Of a DNA stretch of 32,835 nt, positions 16,893-25,579 are shown piece after piece. Every line of letters starts with the position of its first letter. The stretch's first letter is position 1. Under the pieces are notes generated by a model. The model was not told the origin of the DNA and did not search any database. It was given only the letters and a program-made list of their open reading frames with translations. The DNA comes from Ignatzschineria sp. (GTDB taxonomy: Bacteria; Pseudomonadota; Gammaproteobacteria; Cardiobacteriales; Wohlfahrtiimonadaceae): assembly GCA_030151245.1 (NCBI GenBank), contig JASLEF010000063.1:1-32835 (forward strand). Direction: 5' to 3'. Made by a program: the position numbers and the translations under genes.

Positions 16893-17477
16893 ATGTCAAA
16901 CGAAAATAATACACAACTTGAAGCATCTTCTACTCCGGAAGAGACAAATCTCACGCCACAAGAAGCACGCCAGAAACGCATTGAAACATCTCAACAGTTG
17001 TTACAAAAATTGTCAGAAGAATATCCGACAATTTTCCCTCAACCCAAAGATGGTCGTCCTGTCGCACTTGCTATTGGTATTCATAAACAACTTATTCCTG
17101 TTGTGACAGAGTGGGGCTTTAGTGCCGTGAACCTTCGTTCAGCACTCTCATGGTACACAAAACAGCTTCGCTATCAACAAGCGGTTGTTCATGCGCCACA
17201 TCGTACGAATCTTGATGGTACAGAAGCTGAAGTTATCGATGATGAGCATCGTAATCTTGCGAAAGAAAATGTTGAAAAAATTCAATCTATTCTTGCAAAG
17301 AAAAATCCAGAAAGAGCGAAAAGAAGAACAGAGAAACGTGCAGAAGGAGCGCCTAAAAACCGTAAACCTAAAGCCCCTCGTTCAAATAACTCGACTGCGC
17401 CTAAAAAGTCAGCTCCTAAAGCGCCAGTATCACTTGATGAGAAGATGCAATCACTTCTTAACAAATTCAATCAGTAA
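16893..17477 (+). CDS. proQ: RNA chaperone ProQ (FinO domain)
   Basis: RNA-binding protein that binds structured sRNAs and mRNA 3' ends. Length 194. An acidic/polar N-terminal tail (1-25) is followed by the ProQ/FinO domain (about 28-140: YPTIFPQPKDGRPVALAIGIHKQL, the typical core, then LRSALSWYTKQLRYQQAV). A basic, Pro/Lys/Arg-rich linker follows (about 135-180), then a short C-terminal part in place of the full Tudor-like domain of E. coli ProQ (232 residues). A TATAAT lies at 16842-16847. It is first in a row with argS (21 bp later) and the SPOR gene. An RNA partner encoded in this window is possible but unproven. Confidence 0.92.
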   Translation: MSNENNTQLEASSTPEETNLTPQEARQKRIETSQQLLQKLSEEYPTIFPQPKDGRPVALAIGIHKQLIPVVTEWGFSAVNLRSALSWYTKQLRYQQAVVHAPHRTNLDGTEAEVIDDEHRNLAKENVEKIQSILAKKNPERAKRRTEKRAEGAPKNRKPKAPRSNNSTAPKKSAPKAPVSLDEKMQSLLNKFNQ

Positions 17478-17498
17478 TTAATTAGTAAAAAGTCATCT

Positions 17499-19217
17499 AT
17501 GAAACAAATTCCTATTCGTCTTCTTCAAAACGCCCTTGAGCACATTGCCAACACGCATCAAGTTGAAATCGATCCAAACCTCGTGCTTAAAAGCGTCGAA
17601 AGAACGCGAGATATTAGTCACGGCGACTTTGCGAGTAATATCGCAATGATGACCGCTCGAAATCTTCAATCAAATCCTCGTGCTGTTGCCGAGATGCTGA
17701 TTGAAGCGATCGGTGAGCAACCTGAAATTGCAAAAATTGAAATTGCCGGCCCTGGCTTTATCAACTTTACTTTTAAACCTGAAATTTACCATCAAGAACT
17801 TCGTGAAGTCTTATCTCTTGATGACAAATATGGCTATAACAATGCCGGCAATGGTGAGAAAGTACAGATCGAATTTGTTTCAGCAAATCCTACAGGTCCC
17901 TTACATGTTGGTCACGGCCGTGGGGCTGCTGTTGGAGATTCAATTGCACGCGTTCTAGAAGCGAATGGCTTTGACGTCACTCGTGAGTTTTACTATAACG
18001 ATGCGGGGGCACAGATTGATAATCTTGCAGCCTCTGTTAAAGCGCGCATTGACGGGATTACACCAGAAGATAACGCTTGGCCTGAAGATGGTTATCGGGG
18101 TGAATATATCGTTGAAATCGCAAAAAGCTACCTCGCAAAAGAGAGTGTTACAGCGGATGATCGCAAAATCACAGCTTCTGGCGATAAAAATAACATCCAA
18201 GATATTCGAAACTTTGCTGTCGCATATCTTCGTCGTGAACAAGATCTAGATCTTAAAGCGTTTGATATCAACTTTGATGTCTACTTCCTTGAATCTTCAC
18301 TGTATCAAGACGGCGCGGTCGATAGAGTCGTTGAGCGCTTAGTGGAAAAAGGTCAAACTTACGAAGAAGATGGCGCTTTATGGCTTAAAACAACCGATTA
18401 TGGCGATGATAAAGATCGTGTAATGCGCAAAAAAGAAGGTGGTTATACCTACTTCGTACCCGATGTGGCATATCATGAAAAAAAATGGAATCGCGGCTTC
18501 AAATTTGTGATTAATGAACAAGGAGCTGATCATCACGGAACAATTTCTCGCGTCAGAGCAGGTCTTCAAGCGTTAGATATTGGCATTCCAAAAGGTTGGC
18601 CGGAATATGTTCTTCATCAAATGGTGATGGTATTAAGAGATGGTCAAGAAGTCAAAATCTCTAAACGCGCAGGCTCATATGTCACACTCCGAGACTTAAT
18701 TGATGAGGTAGGTAAAGATGCGACCCGTTACTTCTTAGCCGCAAGAAACCCCGACTCACAACTTCAGTTTGATATTGACCTAGCATTATCACAATCTAGT
18801 GACAATCCTGTATACTACATTCAATATGCTCACGCTCGTATCTGCTCTATTCTCTCTGAACGCGAACGCCGTGGTGATGCTTTCAATGCCGAATTTGCGA
18901 TCCAAAATCTTAACAAGCTCACGATGATTCAAGAATATAAACTGATGCGGACACTCTCCACTTTTGGCGAAATCGTCATCACTGCTGGCAATAACCGCGC
19001 ACCACATCTCATTGCAAATTATCTTCAAGATTTAGCGGCAGATGTGCATAGTTACTACAATGCAAAAGATGAGACGGGAAATGCCATTCGTATTTTAACG
19101 GAAGATGCAGAAGCAAAAGGATTACAAGACGCAAAGCTCTATCTCTTGATGGCAGCTAAACAAGTCCTAGCAAATGGTCTAAATCTTTTAGGTCTTTCTG
19201 CACCGACAAAAATGTAG
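17499..19217 (+). CDS. argS: Arginyl-tRNA synthetase
   Basis: Class I synthetase that charges tRNA-Arg. Length 572. The N-terminal additional domain (about 1-110) is typical of ArgRS. The HIGH-type motif is ANPTGPLHVGHGRGAAVGD (about 126-144). The KMSKS-equivalent region is EVKISKRAGSYVTLRDLIDEVG, and the C-terminal anticodon-binding helical domain holds NPVYYIQYAHARICSI. Upstream spacing from proQ is 21 bp and the next gene starts 12 bp downstream, indicating a proQ-argS-ftsN-like operon. No clear SD precedes the ATG. Confidence 0.97.
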   Translation: MKQIPIRLLQNALEHIANTHQVEIDPNLVLKSVERTRDISHGDFASNIAMMTARNLQSNPRAVAEMLIEAIGEQPEIAKIEIAGPGFINFTFKPEIYHQELREVLSLDDKYGYNNAGNGEKVQIEFVSANPTGPLHVGHGRGAAVGDSIARVLEANGFDVTREFYYNDAGAQIDNLAASVKARIDGITPEDNAWPEDGYRGEYIVEIAKSYLAKESVTADDRKITASGDKNNIQDIRNFAVAYLRREQDLDLKAFDINFDVYFLESSLYQDGAVDRVVERLVEKGQTYEEDGALWLKTTDYGDDKDRVMRKKEGGYTYFVPDVAYHEKKWNRGFKFVINEQGADHHGTISRVRAGLQALDIGIPKGWPEYVLHQMVMVLRDGQEVKISKRAGSYVTLRDLIDEVGKDATRYFLAARNPDSQLQFDIDLALSQSSDNPVYYIQYAHARICSILSERERRGDAFNAEFAIQNLNKLTMIQEYKLMRTLSTFGEIVITAGNNRAPHLIANYLQDLAADVHSYYNAKDETGNAIRILTEDAEAKGLQDAKLYLLMAAKQVLANGLNLLGLSAPTKM

Positions 19218-19229
19218 GGACATTCAATA

Positions 19230-19958
19230 ATGGTGCAACTAGGACAAGTACAGTCAAAAGAAAAATGGCGCAGAGTAAAGAGCCTTCTGCGCTACTTTCG
19301 TCGACCGCCAACAAAAGCGGAACTGCTTTTTTATATTATTCTTGTTGCACTCGTTGTTGCCGGCACCCTCTTTTTTGCAGATCGTGCAGAAAAGAAGGCT
19401 GAAGAGAAGGAAGCTCGAAGAATTGCCCGCATGGAACGCTTAGCAGAGCTGGAAAAAGAGCGAAATAAACCTTTTTCTCCCGATGAAATTCAAATACCGG
19501 AATCGGAGTTCTCTTTCTACGAGCAATTAGCCAATCGTTCATTTCATATTGCGGGTGAAGAGGCCATTGGTGGTGCACACTATGTTGAACCAAAACCGAA
19601 GCCGAAATTTGAATTAATCAGTGAGCCCTCAGGCTATGCTTCTGTAGATACGGAGCTAAAAAATGAGTTTGCGCTGGAGTTACTCTCCACCTCAGAATCT
19701 TATAAAGAACCCATCCCGGCACCAGAAAATGGCCCTCGAAAAAAACTTCAAACAGGTAGCTTTTCTTCAACCTTTGAAGCAAACATCCATAAATCCCAAC
19801 TAGAATCCCTAGGCTATAAACCCGAGATTCAAAAGGCAAATGTCAATGGGAAAACGATCTTCCGTGTAAGGATCGGTCCTTTTTCCGCAAAAGATCTCGC
19901 GCAAGTAAAACGTAATCTTGATATGCAGCAGATCAAATTTATTGAGGTTAAGCCTTAA
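19230..19958 (+). CDS. SPOR-domain membrane protein, FtsN-like
   Basis: Probable bitopic inner-membrane division protein binding denuded septal peptidoglycan. Length 242. A basic cytosolic head (1-31) is followed by one membrane segment (about 32-50) and a charged coiled-coil-like stretch (EKKAEEKEARRIARMERLAELEKE). A Pro-rich linker leads to a C-terminal SPOR domain (about 168-242: LQTGSFSSTFEANIHKSQLESLGY ... FRVRIGPFSAKDLAQV). A SPOR gene after argS is the ftsN position known from pseudomonads, where hslVU follows; here ssb follows. FtsN essential motifs in the membrane-proximal part cannot be confirmed by eye, so no symbol is given. SD AGGGA. Confidence 0.82.
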   Translation: MVQLGQVQSKEKWRRVKSLLRYFRRPPTKAELLFYIILVALVVAGTLFFADRAEKKAEEKEARRIARMERLAELEKERNKPFSPDEIQIPESEFSFYEQLANRSFHIAGEEAIGGAHYVEPKPKPKFELISEPSGYASVDTELKNEFALELLSTSESYKEPIPAPENGPRKKLQTGSFSSTFEANIHKSQLESLGYKPEIQKANVNGKTIFRVRIGPFSAKDLAQVKRNLDMQQIKFIEVKP

Positions 19959-20082
19959 TATTTTTCACTTTTTTCACCTATATTTAAAAACGTAAAGCAC
20001 TATGCTTTCACTGAAAAAATAGCGTATAGTATTTAACAATATCGTTTTTAATCATTAATCAGCACAACTTAAGGTTTTATTT

Positions 20083-20619
20083 ATGTCACGTGGAATTAAT
20101 AAAGTTATTCTTGTCGGTCGTTTAGGAAATGATCCTGACGTCCGCTATACCGCTAGCGGAAGCGCGGTAGCAACGATTTCAGTCGCAACATCAGAAAGCT
20201 GGAAAGATCGTAATACAGGACAACAACAAGAGCGTACAGAGTGGCATCGTGTTGTTTTCTTTGGTCGTTTAGCAGAAATCGCCGGTCAATACCTTAAAAA
20301 AGGTAGCCAAGTATATGTCGAAGGCTCTCTTCGTACTAACAAATATACCGATAAAAATGGTATCGAGCGTTACAGCACAGATATCAACGCAAACGAATTA
20401 CAAATGCTCGGTGGTGGCGGAGGCGGCGGTGGAAACTTCGGTGGGCAGCCAATGCAAGATGACTACTCCAACAATTTTAACCAAGCACCACAACAAAACA
20501 ACTACGGTGGCGGGCAACAGCAACAAGCCCCTCGTCCAAACCAAGGCTTTAACCAGCCTAAGCAACAAGAAAGCAGTATGGCTGACTTCGATAGCTTTGA
20601 TGACGATGTTCCATTCTAG
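20083..20619 (+). CDS. ssb: Single-stranded DNA-binding protein
   Basis: Coats ssDNA during replication, repair and recombination and recruits partners through its tail. Length 178, as in E. coli. OB fold is about residues 1-110 (SRGINKVILVGRLGNDPDVRYT at the start). It is followed by a Gly-rich then Gln/Asn-rich disordered linker and the acidic tip DFDSFDDDVPF, equivalent to the conserved DDDIPF with Val for Ile. SD AAGG is 9 nt upstream; a -10-like TATAGT lies near 20025. uvrA, often divergent from ssb, is not next to it. A terminator follows. Confidence 0.97.
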   Translation: MSRGINKVILVGRLGNDPDVRYTASGSAVATISVATSESWKDRNTGQQQERTEWHRVVFFGRLAEIAGQYLKKGSQVYVEGSLRTNKYTDKNGIERYSTDINANELQMLGGGGGGGGNFGGQPMQDDYSNNFNQAPQQNNYGGGQQQQAPRPNQGFNQPKQQESSMADFDSFDDDVPF

Positions 20620-20647
20620 TTTAAAGAAAATAAGTTTTTGAAAATAT

Positions 20648-20681
20648 AAACCTAATGACTGTCAAGTTGTTAGGTTTTTTT
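20648..20681 (+). terminator. Terminator of ssb
   Basis: Perfect 8-bp stem AAACCTAA (20648-20655) / TTAGGTTT (20670-20677), continuing into a T-run to 20681. Confidence 0.75.
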
Positions 20682-20752
20682 GTGATATAAGACATAACCC
20701 CTACTTCAATCTATCTATTCGTGCATTTTTATCATGAGTAAAGCACTATTAA

Positions 20753-20780
20753 TGAGAGCTGTCGCTGTTTCAAGCTCTCA
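20753..20780 (+). promoter_or_regulatory. Hairpin in the ygfA leader
   Basis: Perfect 8-bp arms TGAGAGCT (20753-20760) and AGCTCTCA (20773-20780) with a 12-nt loop. It lies about 55 bp upstream of the ygfA start, with no T-run. Role unknown. Confidence 0.35.
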
Positions 20781-20835
20781 AATATGACAATAAAATCAAA
20801 CTCATTACCCCTCTCATAAAAGGAGAACTCCTGAT

Positions 20836-21459
20836 ATGCCAGAAACTTGTCATTTTCTACACTCTAAATGGTCACAAAAAAAATCCCTAAAAGCGGGGAT
20901 TAGAACGGAAGCCTTAACCTATCGAAAAAAGATGACCGATAAAGATGTCCAGAGTTTATCGAAGGAAATCTGCCAAAAAATCCTATCCCAACTTTCCGCC
21001 CCCCCAATAAACATTCACCTATTCTTACCAATGAAAAAGAATCATGAAGTGGATCTTCAAAGCCTATTGCCGGCTCTTTGGGAGCGTCACGATAAAGTAT
21101 ATGTTCCACGTGTAACATCTAATCAAACCCTTGAGCATGTTCGCTTATTGCCGGAAACTCTCATTAAAGAGAACCGCTGGGGAATTCCTGAACCAACCCT
21201 CGATAGTTTACCCGCTAGTAAGGAGGAAGTTCAAGAGATCCAGATCGCTCTAACTCCTCTACTAATATGTGATAAAGAGGGGTTTCGAGTCGGTTATGGC
21301 GGGGGATTTTATGACCAATTCTTCCAAGATCATCCTCATATCACAAAAATTGGGGTCGGATTCTTTGAGCCGATTACTAAAATCCTCGATACCTATGAGG
21401 GAGATATTCCTCTTGATCAATATATTTCACCAAGGACAATCACGCGCTTTCATTCCTAA
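20836..21459 (+). CDS. ygfA: 5-formyltetrahydrofolate cyclo-ligase
   Basis: Cytosolic ATP-dependent enzyme that converts 5-formyl-THF to 5,10-methenyl-THF in one-carbon metabolism. Length 207, slightly longer than usual. The N-terminal part has the KxxLR-type nucleotide region (around KAGIRTEALTYRKKM), and the C-terminal signature is GFRVGYGGGFYDQFF (about 150-164), the most diagnostic motif. The segment NRWGIPEP is also family-typical. SD AGGAG. In E. coli the 6S RNA gene ssrS is just upstream of ygfA; I see no 6S-like sequence here. yccS starts about 50 bp downstream on the same strand. Confidence 0.9.
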   Translation: MPETCHFLHSKWSQKKSLKAGIRTEALTYRKKMTDKDVQSLSKEICQKILSQLSAPPINIHLFLPMKKNHEVDLQSLLPALWERHDKVYVPRVTSNQTLEHVRLLPETLIKENRWGIPEPTLDSLPASKEEVQEIQIALTPLLICDKEGFRVGYGGGFYDQFFQDHPHITKIGVGFFEPITKILDTYEGDIPLDQYISPRTITRFHS

Positions 21460-21512
21460 AAATGGTAAAATGACTTCTTCAGAAATCAACGCCCGTTATG
21501 GAGATACCCAAG

Positions 21513-23687
21513 ATGTTATCGCTATCAAAGTTTACGCGTACTTTCTACAACCATCTACTGCTCTACTGCACAAAAATCTTTATTGTCATGTCTGGTGTTG
21601 TGATCGCACCCATGCTAATCACTGGCTCTTTACAACTTCCCCCGATTTTAGGAGCTGTTGCCGCTGCGCTTTCCGACCTCGATAATCATATTAAAGGGCG
21701 TGTTAAAAATATTGGGCTGATTCTGCTAATCTTCTTTTTAGCAGCTACCGCCGTCGAACTTATTTTCCCCTATCCTTTTGCCTTCCTTTTACTCTGTATT
21801 TTTGGCACAGCTTCATTAATTATGCTGGGCGCTTTGGGGGATCGCTATGCAACCATTGCTTTTGGTACATTAGTGTTAATGGTCTATACCATGCTCACCT
21901 TCGAAGCCGATCGAGCTTGGTATATCCAACCGAGCATGCTGATGATTGGAGCACTTTGGTATCATCTCATTTCGCTGCTCTTCCACTTTATCTGGCCCGC
22001 CAGACCTATGACAGAGTCTCTTGCTGATTGTTATAAAGATCTTGCACGCTTACTAGAACTGAAATCTCGCTTCTTCGATCCTGATGAAGGTGAAAGTATT
22101 AAGGAGCTAAAACTCAAGCTTTCCATCGCCGGCAAAGCCTTAACCACAAAATTAGATAATATTCGAGGCGCAATTATTCGCCGATTACAAAATGAACGAG
22201 GACAAAACCCCTTTCCTGAAATTCTCAATTACTATCTTGTGGCCCAAACGATCTATGAGCGCGCCGCATCTGTTCATGTAGAATATGAATTACTTCATAA
22301 AAAATTCCTTTATAGCGATCTTCTCTTTCGCTTCCAACGTCTAATGATGCAACAAGGGCAAACAGCCCTCAAAATTTCTGAAGCAATTAATAAGCACGAA
22401 GAGTACGATCATCCCCAATATCTCAACAGACTCTCCACCCGTTTAGATGAAACGATTCAACGTCTCAAAAAAGCGGGGAATCATGAAAAAGAAATATTCA
22501 CATCTCTTGAAAACCTGTTACATAATCTCGAACAGATCAATGCCCTCTTTTTAAAAATGCAAAGTGGACTTGCTGCAAATGAATTACTCAATGCAGAACT
22601 GCACCAACTACTCCCTAAAACCGAGCAGAAACTGCGTTTAAAAGATCGCGCCCTCGATATTTTCCAAAGACTCACCAGCCATCTGACTACAGAGTCTGAA
22701 ATATTTCGTCACGCAATTCGTATGAGCTTTGTGATGGGTGCCGGTTATCTTATTATCTGGGGCGCCAATTTAGGCAATATCTATATTCTCAATGGGCATG
22801 AAATTACGACTCGCATTTACTGGATTATGCTCACCGCAATTTTTGTTTGCCAGCCAAACTCTACCGCAACCAAGACCCGAATTACAAAACGATTCTCCGG
22901 CACTGTACTGGGAGTTATCACCACCCTTATTTTCTTACAATTCTCTCCATCAATCTCATTGCAAGCTCTCGTGGTGATCTTAAGTGGAACACTCTTCTTT
23001 GTCTTTAGTGCGGCACGCTACTCTTTTGCAACAGCGCTCATCACCATCATGATCTTGATTGGTTTTAACTTAAATGACTATAACTTCATAGCACCTGAAC
23101 GCTTAATCGATACAATGCTCGGTTGTGGTCTCGCCTGGATTGCGGCACGTTATATTTTACCCGATTGGCGCTATTACAACATCCCTAAAACCTATGATAA
23201 AGTCGCAGAACAAAATAGCGAATACTTAGCCCAGATTCGTGAACAATACCACTTGGGCAGAAGTGATCACCTAACCTATCTCACCGCTAGAACTCGTGCT
23301 AGCGAAGCTGATAGCGAGCTCTCTTCCCTTTTCTCATCTCTTTCCGCGTCTCAGCAACATGATGCCGAGATGCTTCATGAAATCTTTAACAACCTCTGCT
23401 TAAATAATACCTTTTTAGGCTATCTTTCAGCATTAGGAGCACACAGAGAAAAAATTGATAATGAAGAAGTACTTGCGCTACTCGATAGAACGACAAACTT
23501 CATTATCACAACACTCAATACCAAACAATTTGATCAACCCTACTATAGCGCCTTGAAACGAGAAATCTTTAAGCTACAACATCACGAAAGTTGTACAAAA
23601 AATAATGTATCGACAATTTTATTACAACAATTAATGCTCCTCCTCAGAACCTTACCCTCCTACTTAAAAGCACTCTTCAAAGCCTAA
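21513..23687 (+). CDS. yccS: YccS/FUSC-family inner-membrane protein
   Basis: Membrane protein of the YccS/YhfK branch of the FUSC (aromatic-acid exporter-like) superfamily; actual substrate unknown. Length 724 from the ATG at 21513 (717 in E. coli YccS). An upstream in-frame ATG at 21498 has no SD, whereas GGAG lies 9 nt before 21513, and MLS also begins E. coli YccS, so I prefer 21513. Two membrane-helix blocks (about 15-165 and 405-545) are each followed by a long cytosolic helical region. Family-typical segments are AAALSDLDNHIKGRVKN, LGDRYATIAFGTLVLMVYTML, LFRFQRLMMQQGQ and FVCQPNSTATKTRI. It follows ygfA closely and could be cotranscribed with it. Confidence 0.87.
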   Translation: MLSLSKFTRTFYNHLLLYCTKIFIVMSGVVIAPMLITGSLQLPPILGAVAAALSDLDNHIKGRVKNIGLILLIFFLAATAVELIFPYPFAFLLLCIFGTASLIMLGALGDRYATIAFGTLVLMVYTMLTFEADRAWYIQPSMLMIGALWYHLISLLFHFIWPARPMTESLADCYKDLARLLELKSRFFDPDEGESIKELKLKLSIAGKALTTKLDNIRGAIIRRLQNERGQNPFPEILNYYLVAQTIYERAASVHVEYELLHKKFLYSDLLFRFQRLMMQQGQTALKISEAINKHEEYDHPQYLNRLSTRLDETIQRLKKAGNHEKEIFTSLENLLHNLEQINALFLKMQSGLAANELLNAELHQLLPKTEQKLRLKDRALDIFQRLTSHLTTESEIFRHAIRMSFVMGAGYLIIWGANLGNIYILNGHEITTRIYWIMLTAIFVCQPNSTATKTRITKRFSGTVLGVITTLIFLQFSPSISLQALVVILSGTLFFVFSAARYSFATALITIMILIGFNLNDYNFIAPERLIDTMLGCGLAWIAARYILPDWRYYNIPKTYDKVAEQNSEYLAQIREQYHLGRSDHLTYLTARTRASEADSELSSLFSSLSASQQHDAEMLHEIFNNLCLNNTFLGYLSALGAHREKIDNEEVLALLDRTTNFIITTLNTKQFDQPYYSALKREIFKLQHHESCTKNNVSTILLQQLMLLLRTLPSYLKALFKA

Positions 23688-23791
23688 GAGAAATTGAGGC
23701 AGATATTCCGAAAAAAACCTATTTAATGCTATGATGGTTTATTAAATAATTTATAACATGTTTATTTTCAAGGGAATTTATCATAATCTCC

Positions 23792-23823
23792 TTCTCTTAT
23801 GAAGATATTGTTTAATAAGAGAA
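23792..23823 (+). promoter_or_regulatory. Inverted repeat in the ppnN leader
   Basis: Perfect 9-bp arms TTCTCTTAT (23792-23800) and ATAAGAGAA (23815-23823) with a 14-nt loop, followed by a short palindrome AATATC-GT-GATATT (23822-23835). It lies about 50 bp upstream of the ppnN ATG; no T-run. Confidence 0.4.
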
Positions 23824-23872
23824 TATCGTGATATTGATAATTTTCGATAATCTATTTATAAGGAGCCTCAGT

Positions 23873-25276
23873 ATGCCAAATCGTATTCGATATGATATCT
23901 ATCCGCCTAAAGGATCGATGGATCTCATCTCTCACACGGAAAGTGCTATTTTAAAGAAAACGGCAAAAGGGGAACTTTATCCTCTCTTTAGAAATTGTAC
24001 ATTAGCGGTTCTAAATACCGGTAGCAAAACTGATGACCCTCATATTATTTTTAATAAATATAAAGATTATGATATCGAGCTTATTCGGACTGAACGTGGG
24101 ATAAAACTTCGACTCTACAATCCACCGCAAGAAGTTTTTGTCGATGGTAAACTCACCGATGTCATTCGCCGAAATCTCTTCTCCGTGCTCAGAGATACCC
24201 TCTTCATTGACTCTGTTTCCAATTTATATCAAGAGTATAAAAATGGTTCAGGCTCCATTCTTGAAGATACGGTAGAAACTCGAAATTCCCTCACCACAGA
24301 TTTTGTCTTTGCAATTCTCCGTAACGCCAATGCATTACGTACGGATCAAGACCCTAACATTATAGTCTGTTGGGGAGGACATTCCATCAATAAAACCGAG
24401 TATGATTATGGTTATGCTGTAGGACAAGAACTTGGTGTTCGCCACTTAAATATCTGCACCGGTTGCGGCCCCGGCGCTATGGAAGCCCCTATGCGTGGTG
24501 CTGCGGTAGGTCATGCGAGACAATCAAATAAAGAGAGTCGCTTTATTGGTATCACAGAAACCTCTATCGTCGCAGCAGAACCCCCTAATCCTCTAGTCAA
24601 CGAACTCATCGTCATGTCTGATATTGAGAAGCGTTTAGAGGCTTTTATTCGCCTAGGTCATGGCGTCATTATCTTCCCTGGTGGAGTAGGTACTGCGGAA
24701 GAATTTTTCTATATTTTAGGATTACTTCTGCTACCACAAAATAAAGATATCTGCTTACCACTGATCTTAACGGGCCCCAAAGAGAGTGAAGAGTACTTCC
24801 GGACACTGGATACTTTTATTGAAAAGACATTAGGCAAAGATGCACAAAAGCTCTACGAGATTATTATTGATGATCCTGCCGCAGTTGCGAAAAAAATGAA
24901 GGTCGCAATGCCACACGTCAAAGAATGTCGTCAACAACGAGGAGACTCTTACTGTTATAACTGGCTGCTGACTATTCCAAAAGATTTTCAAAAACCCTTT
25001 ATTCCTACCCATGAAAATATGGCGGCTTTAGACCTGCATTTAAACCAGCCTAAAGATAAGCTTGCTGCGAACTTACGCAAAGTATTCTCCGGTATTGTTG
25101 CCGGAAATGTGAAAGAGTTCGGTGTCAATGCTATTGCTGAAAAAGGACCTTTTGAACTATCCGGCGATCCGGCATTAATGGAGATGGTTGATGAGCTTCT
25201 CAAAGACTTCGTCGATCAACAACGAATGAAGCTTCCCGGCAGTGAATATCGCCCTTGCTATGTCATTAAAGGCTAA
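23873..25276 (+). CDS. ppnN: Nucleotide 5'-monophosphate nucleosidase PpnN (YgdH)
   Basis: Cytosolic LOG-like enzyme that cleaves purine/pyrimidine nucleoside monophosphates to base and ribose 5-phosphate; the E. coli enzyme is regulated by (p)ppGpp (family knowledge). Length 467 (454 in E. coli). The frame stays open upstream to a GTG at 23828, but AGGAG 8 nt before the ATG at 23873 and the conserved N-terminus (PKGSMDLISHTE) decide the start. The N-terminal domain is followed by the LOG/lysine-decarboxylase-like fold with NICTGCGPGAMEAPMRGA and FPGGVGTAEEFFY. The C-terminal segment ends MKLPGSEYRPCY as in E. coli. It stands alone before a strong terminator. Confidence 0.95.
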   Translation: MPNRIRYDIYPPKGSMDLISHTESAILKKTAKGELYPLFRNCTLAVLNTGSKTDDPHIIFNKYKDYDIELIRTERGIKLRLYNPPQEVFVDGKLTDVIRRNLFSVLRDTLFIDSVSNLYQEYKNGSGSILEDTVETRNSLTTDFVFAILRNANALRTDQDPNIIVCWGGHSINKTEYDYGYAVGQELGVRHLNICTGCGPGAMEAPMRGAAVGHARQSNKESRFIGITETSIVAAEPPNPLVNELIVMSDIEKRLEAFIRLGHGVIIFPGGVGTAEEFFYILGLLLLPQNKDICLPLILTGPKESEEYFRTLDTFIEKTLGKDAQKLYEIIIDDPAAVAKKMKVAMPHVKECRQQRGDSYCYNWLLTIPKDFQKPFIPTHENMAALDLHLNQPKDKLAANLRKVFSGIVAGNVKEFGVNAIAEKGPFELSGDPALMEMVDELLKDFVDQQRMKLPGSEYRPCYVIKG

Positions 25277-25316
25277 TCTCACTCCATCAGAGCAGTTCTA
25301 TTGATGAATATTAATC

Positions 25317-25350
25317 ACGCCCCAAAGGTTTAAAACTTTTGGGGCGTTTT
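25317..25350 (+). terminator. Terminator of ppnN
   Basis: GC-rich stem CGCCCCAAA / TTTGGGGCG (left arm from 25318, right arm to 25345) with a small loop, followed by TTTT. Confidence 0.85.
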
Positions 25351-25501
25351 CCCTTTTCTCAATCAAAACTTTACAATTCATCGCTTCATAAAAAGACTCA
25401 TCTTTGATGACTCTCTCAACTCTTCCGAATATGATGAAGAAAACAACCTTTCATTTTTTACACTTATTGACACTAAAATCACCACTATCCAGTATATTGA
25501 G

Positions 25502-25532
25502 ATAAATAGAGATTATTCCCTTCTCTATTTAT
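25502..25532 (+). promoter_or_regulatory. Inverted repeat upstream of the exported unknown protein
   Basis: Perfect 10-bp arms ATAAATAGAG (25502-25511) and CTCTATTTAT (25523-25532) around 11 bases, about 47 bp before the ATG at 25580. A TTGACA at 25467-25472 may be its -35, with TATATT at 25493-25498 a loose -10 (20-bp spacing). The rest of the 25277-25579 gap shows no gene. Confidence 0.4.
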
Positions 25533-25579
25533 TGACCACAAACATACTATTCTCACCTCAAAAGAGGAGATCTCTTCTT

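Noticed and set aside
19994..20008. AAAGCA-CTA-TGCTTT as terminator of the argS-ftsN-like operon
   Set aside because: No T-run follows and the 3-nt loop is tight; it may be part of the ssb upstream region but evidence is thin.
20406..20560. Gly/Gln/Asn-rich repeats in ssb as a possible microsatellite
   Set aside because: This is the normal disordered linker of SSB, encoded with mixed codons and not as a clean tandem repeat.
20682..20835. Possible 6S RNA (ssrS) upstream of ygfA
   Set aside because: The E. coli position fits, but the gap is only about 150 bp and shows one simple 8-bp hairpin, not the long closing stems with a central bubble. No resemblance to known 6S sequence was seen.
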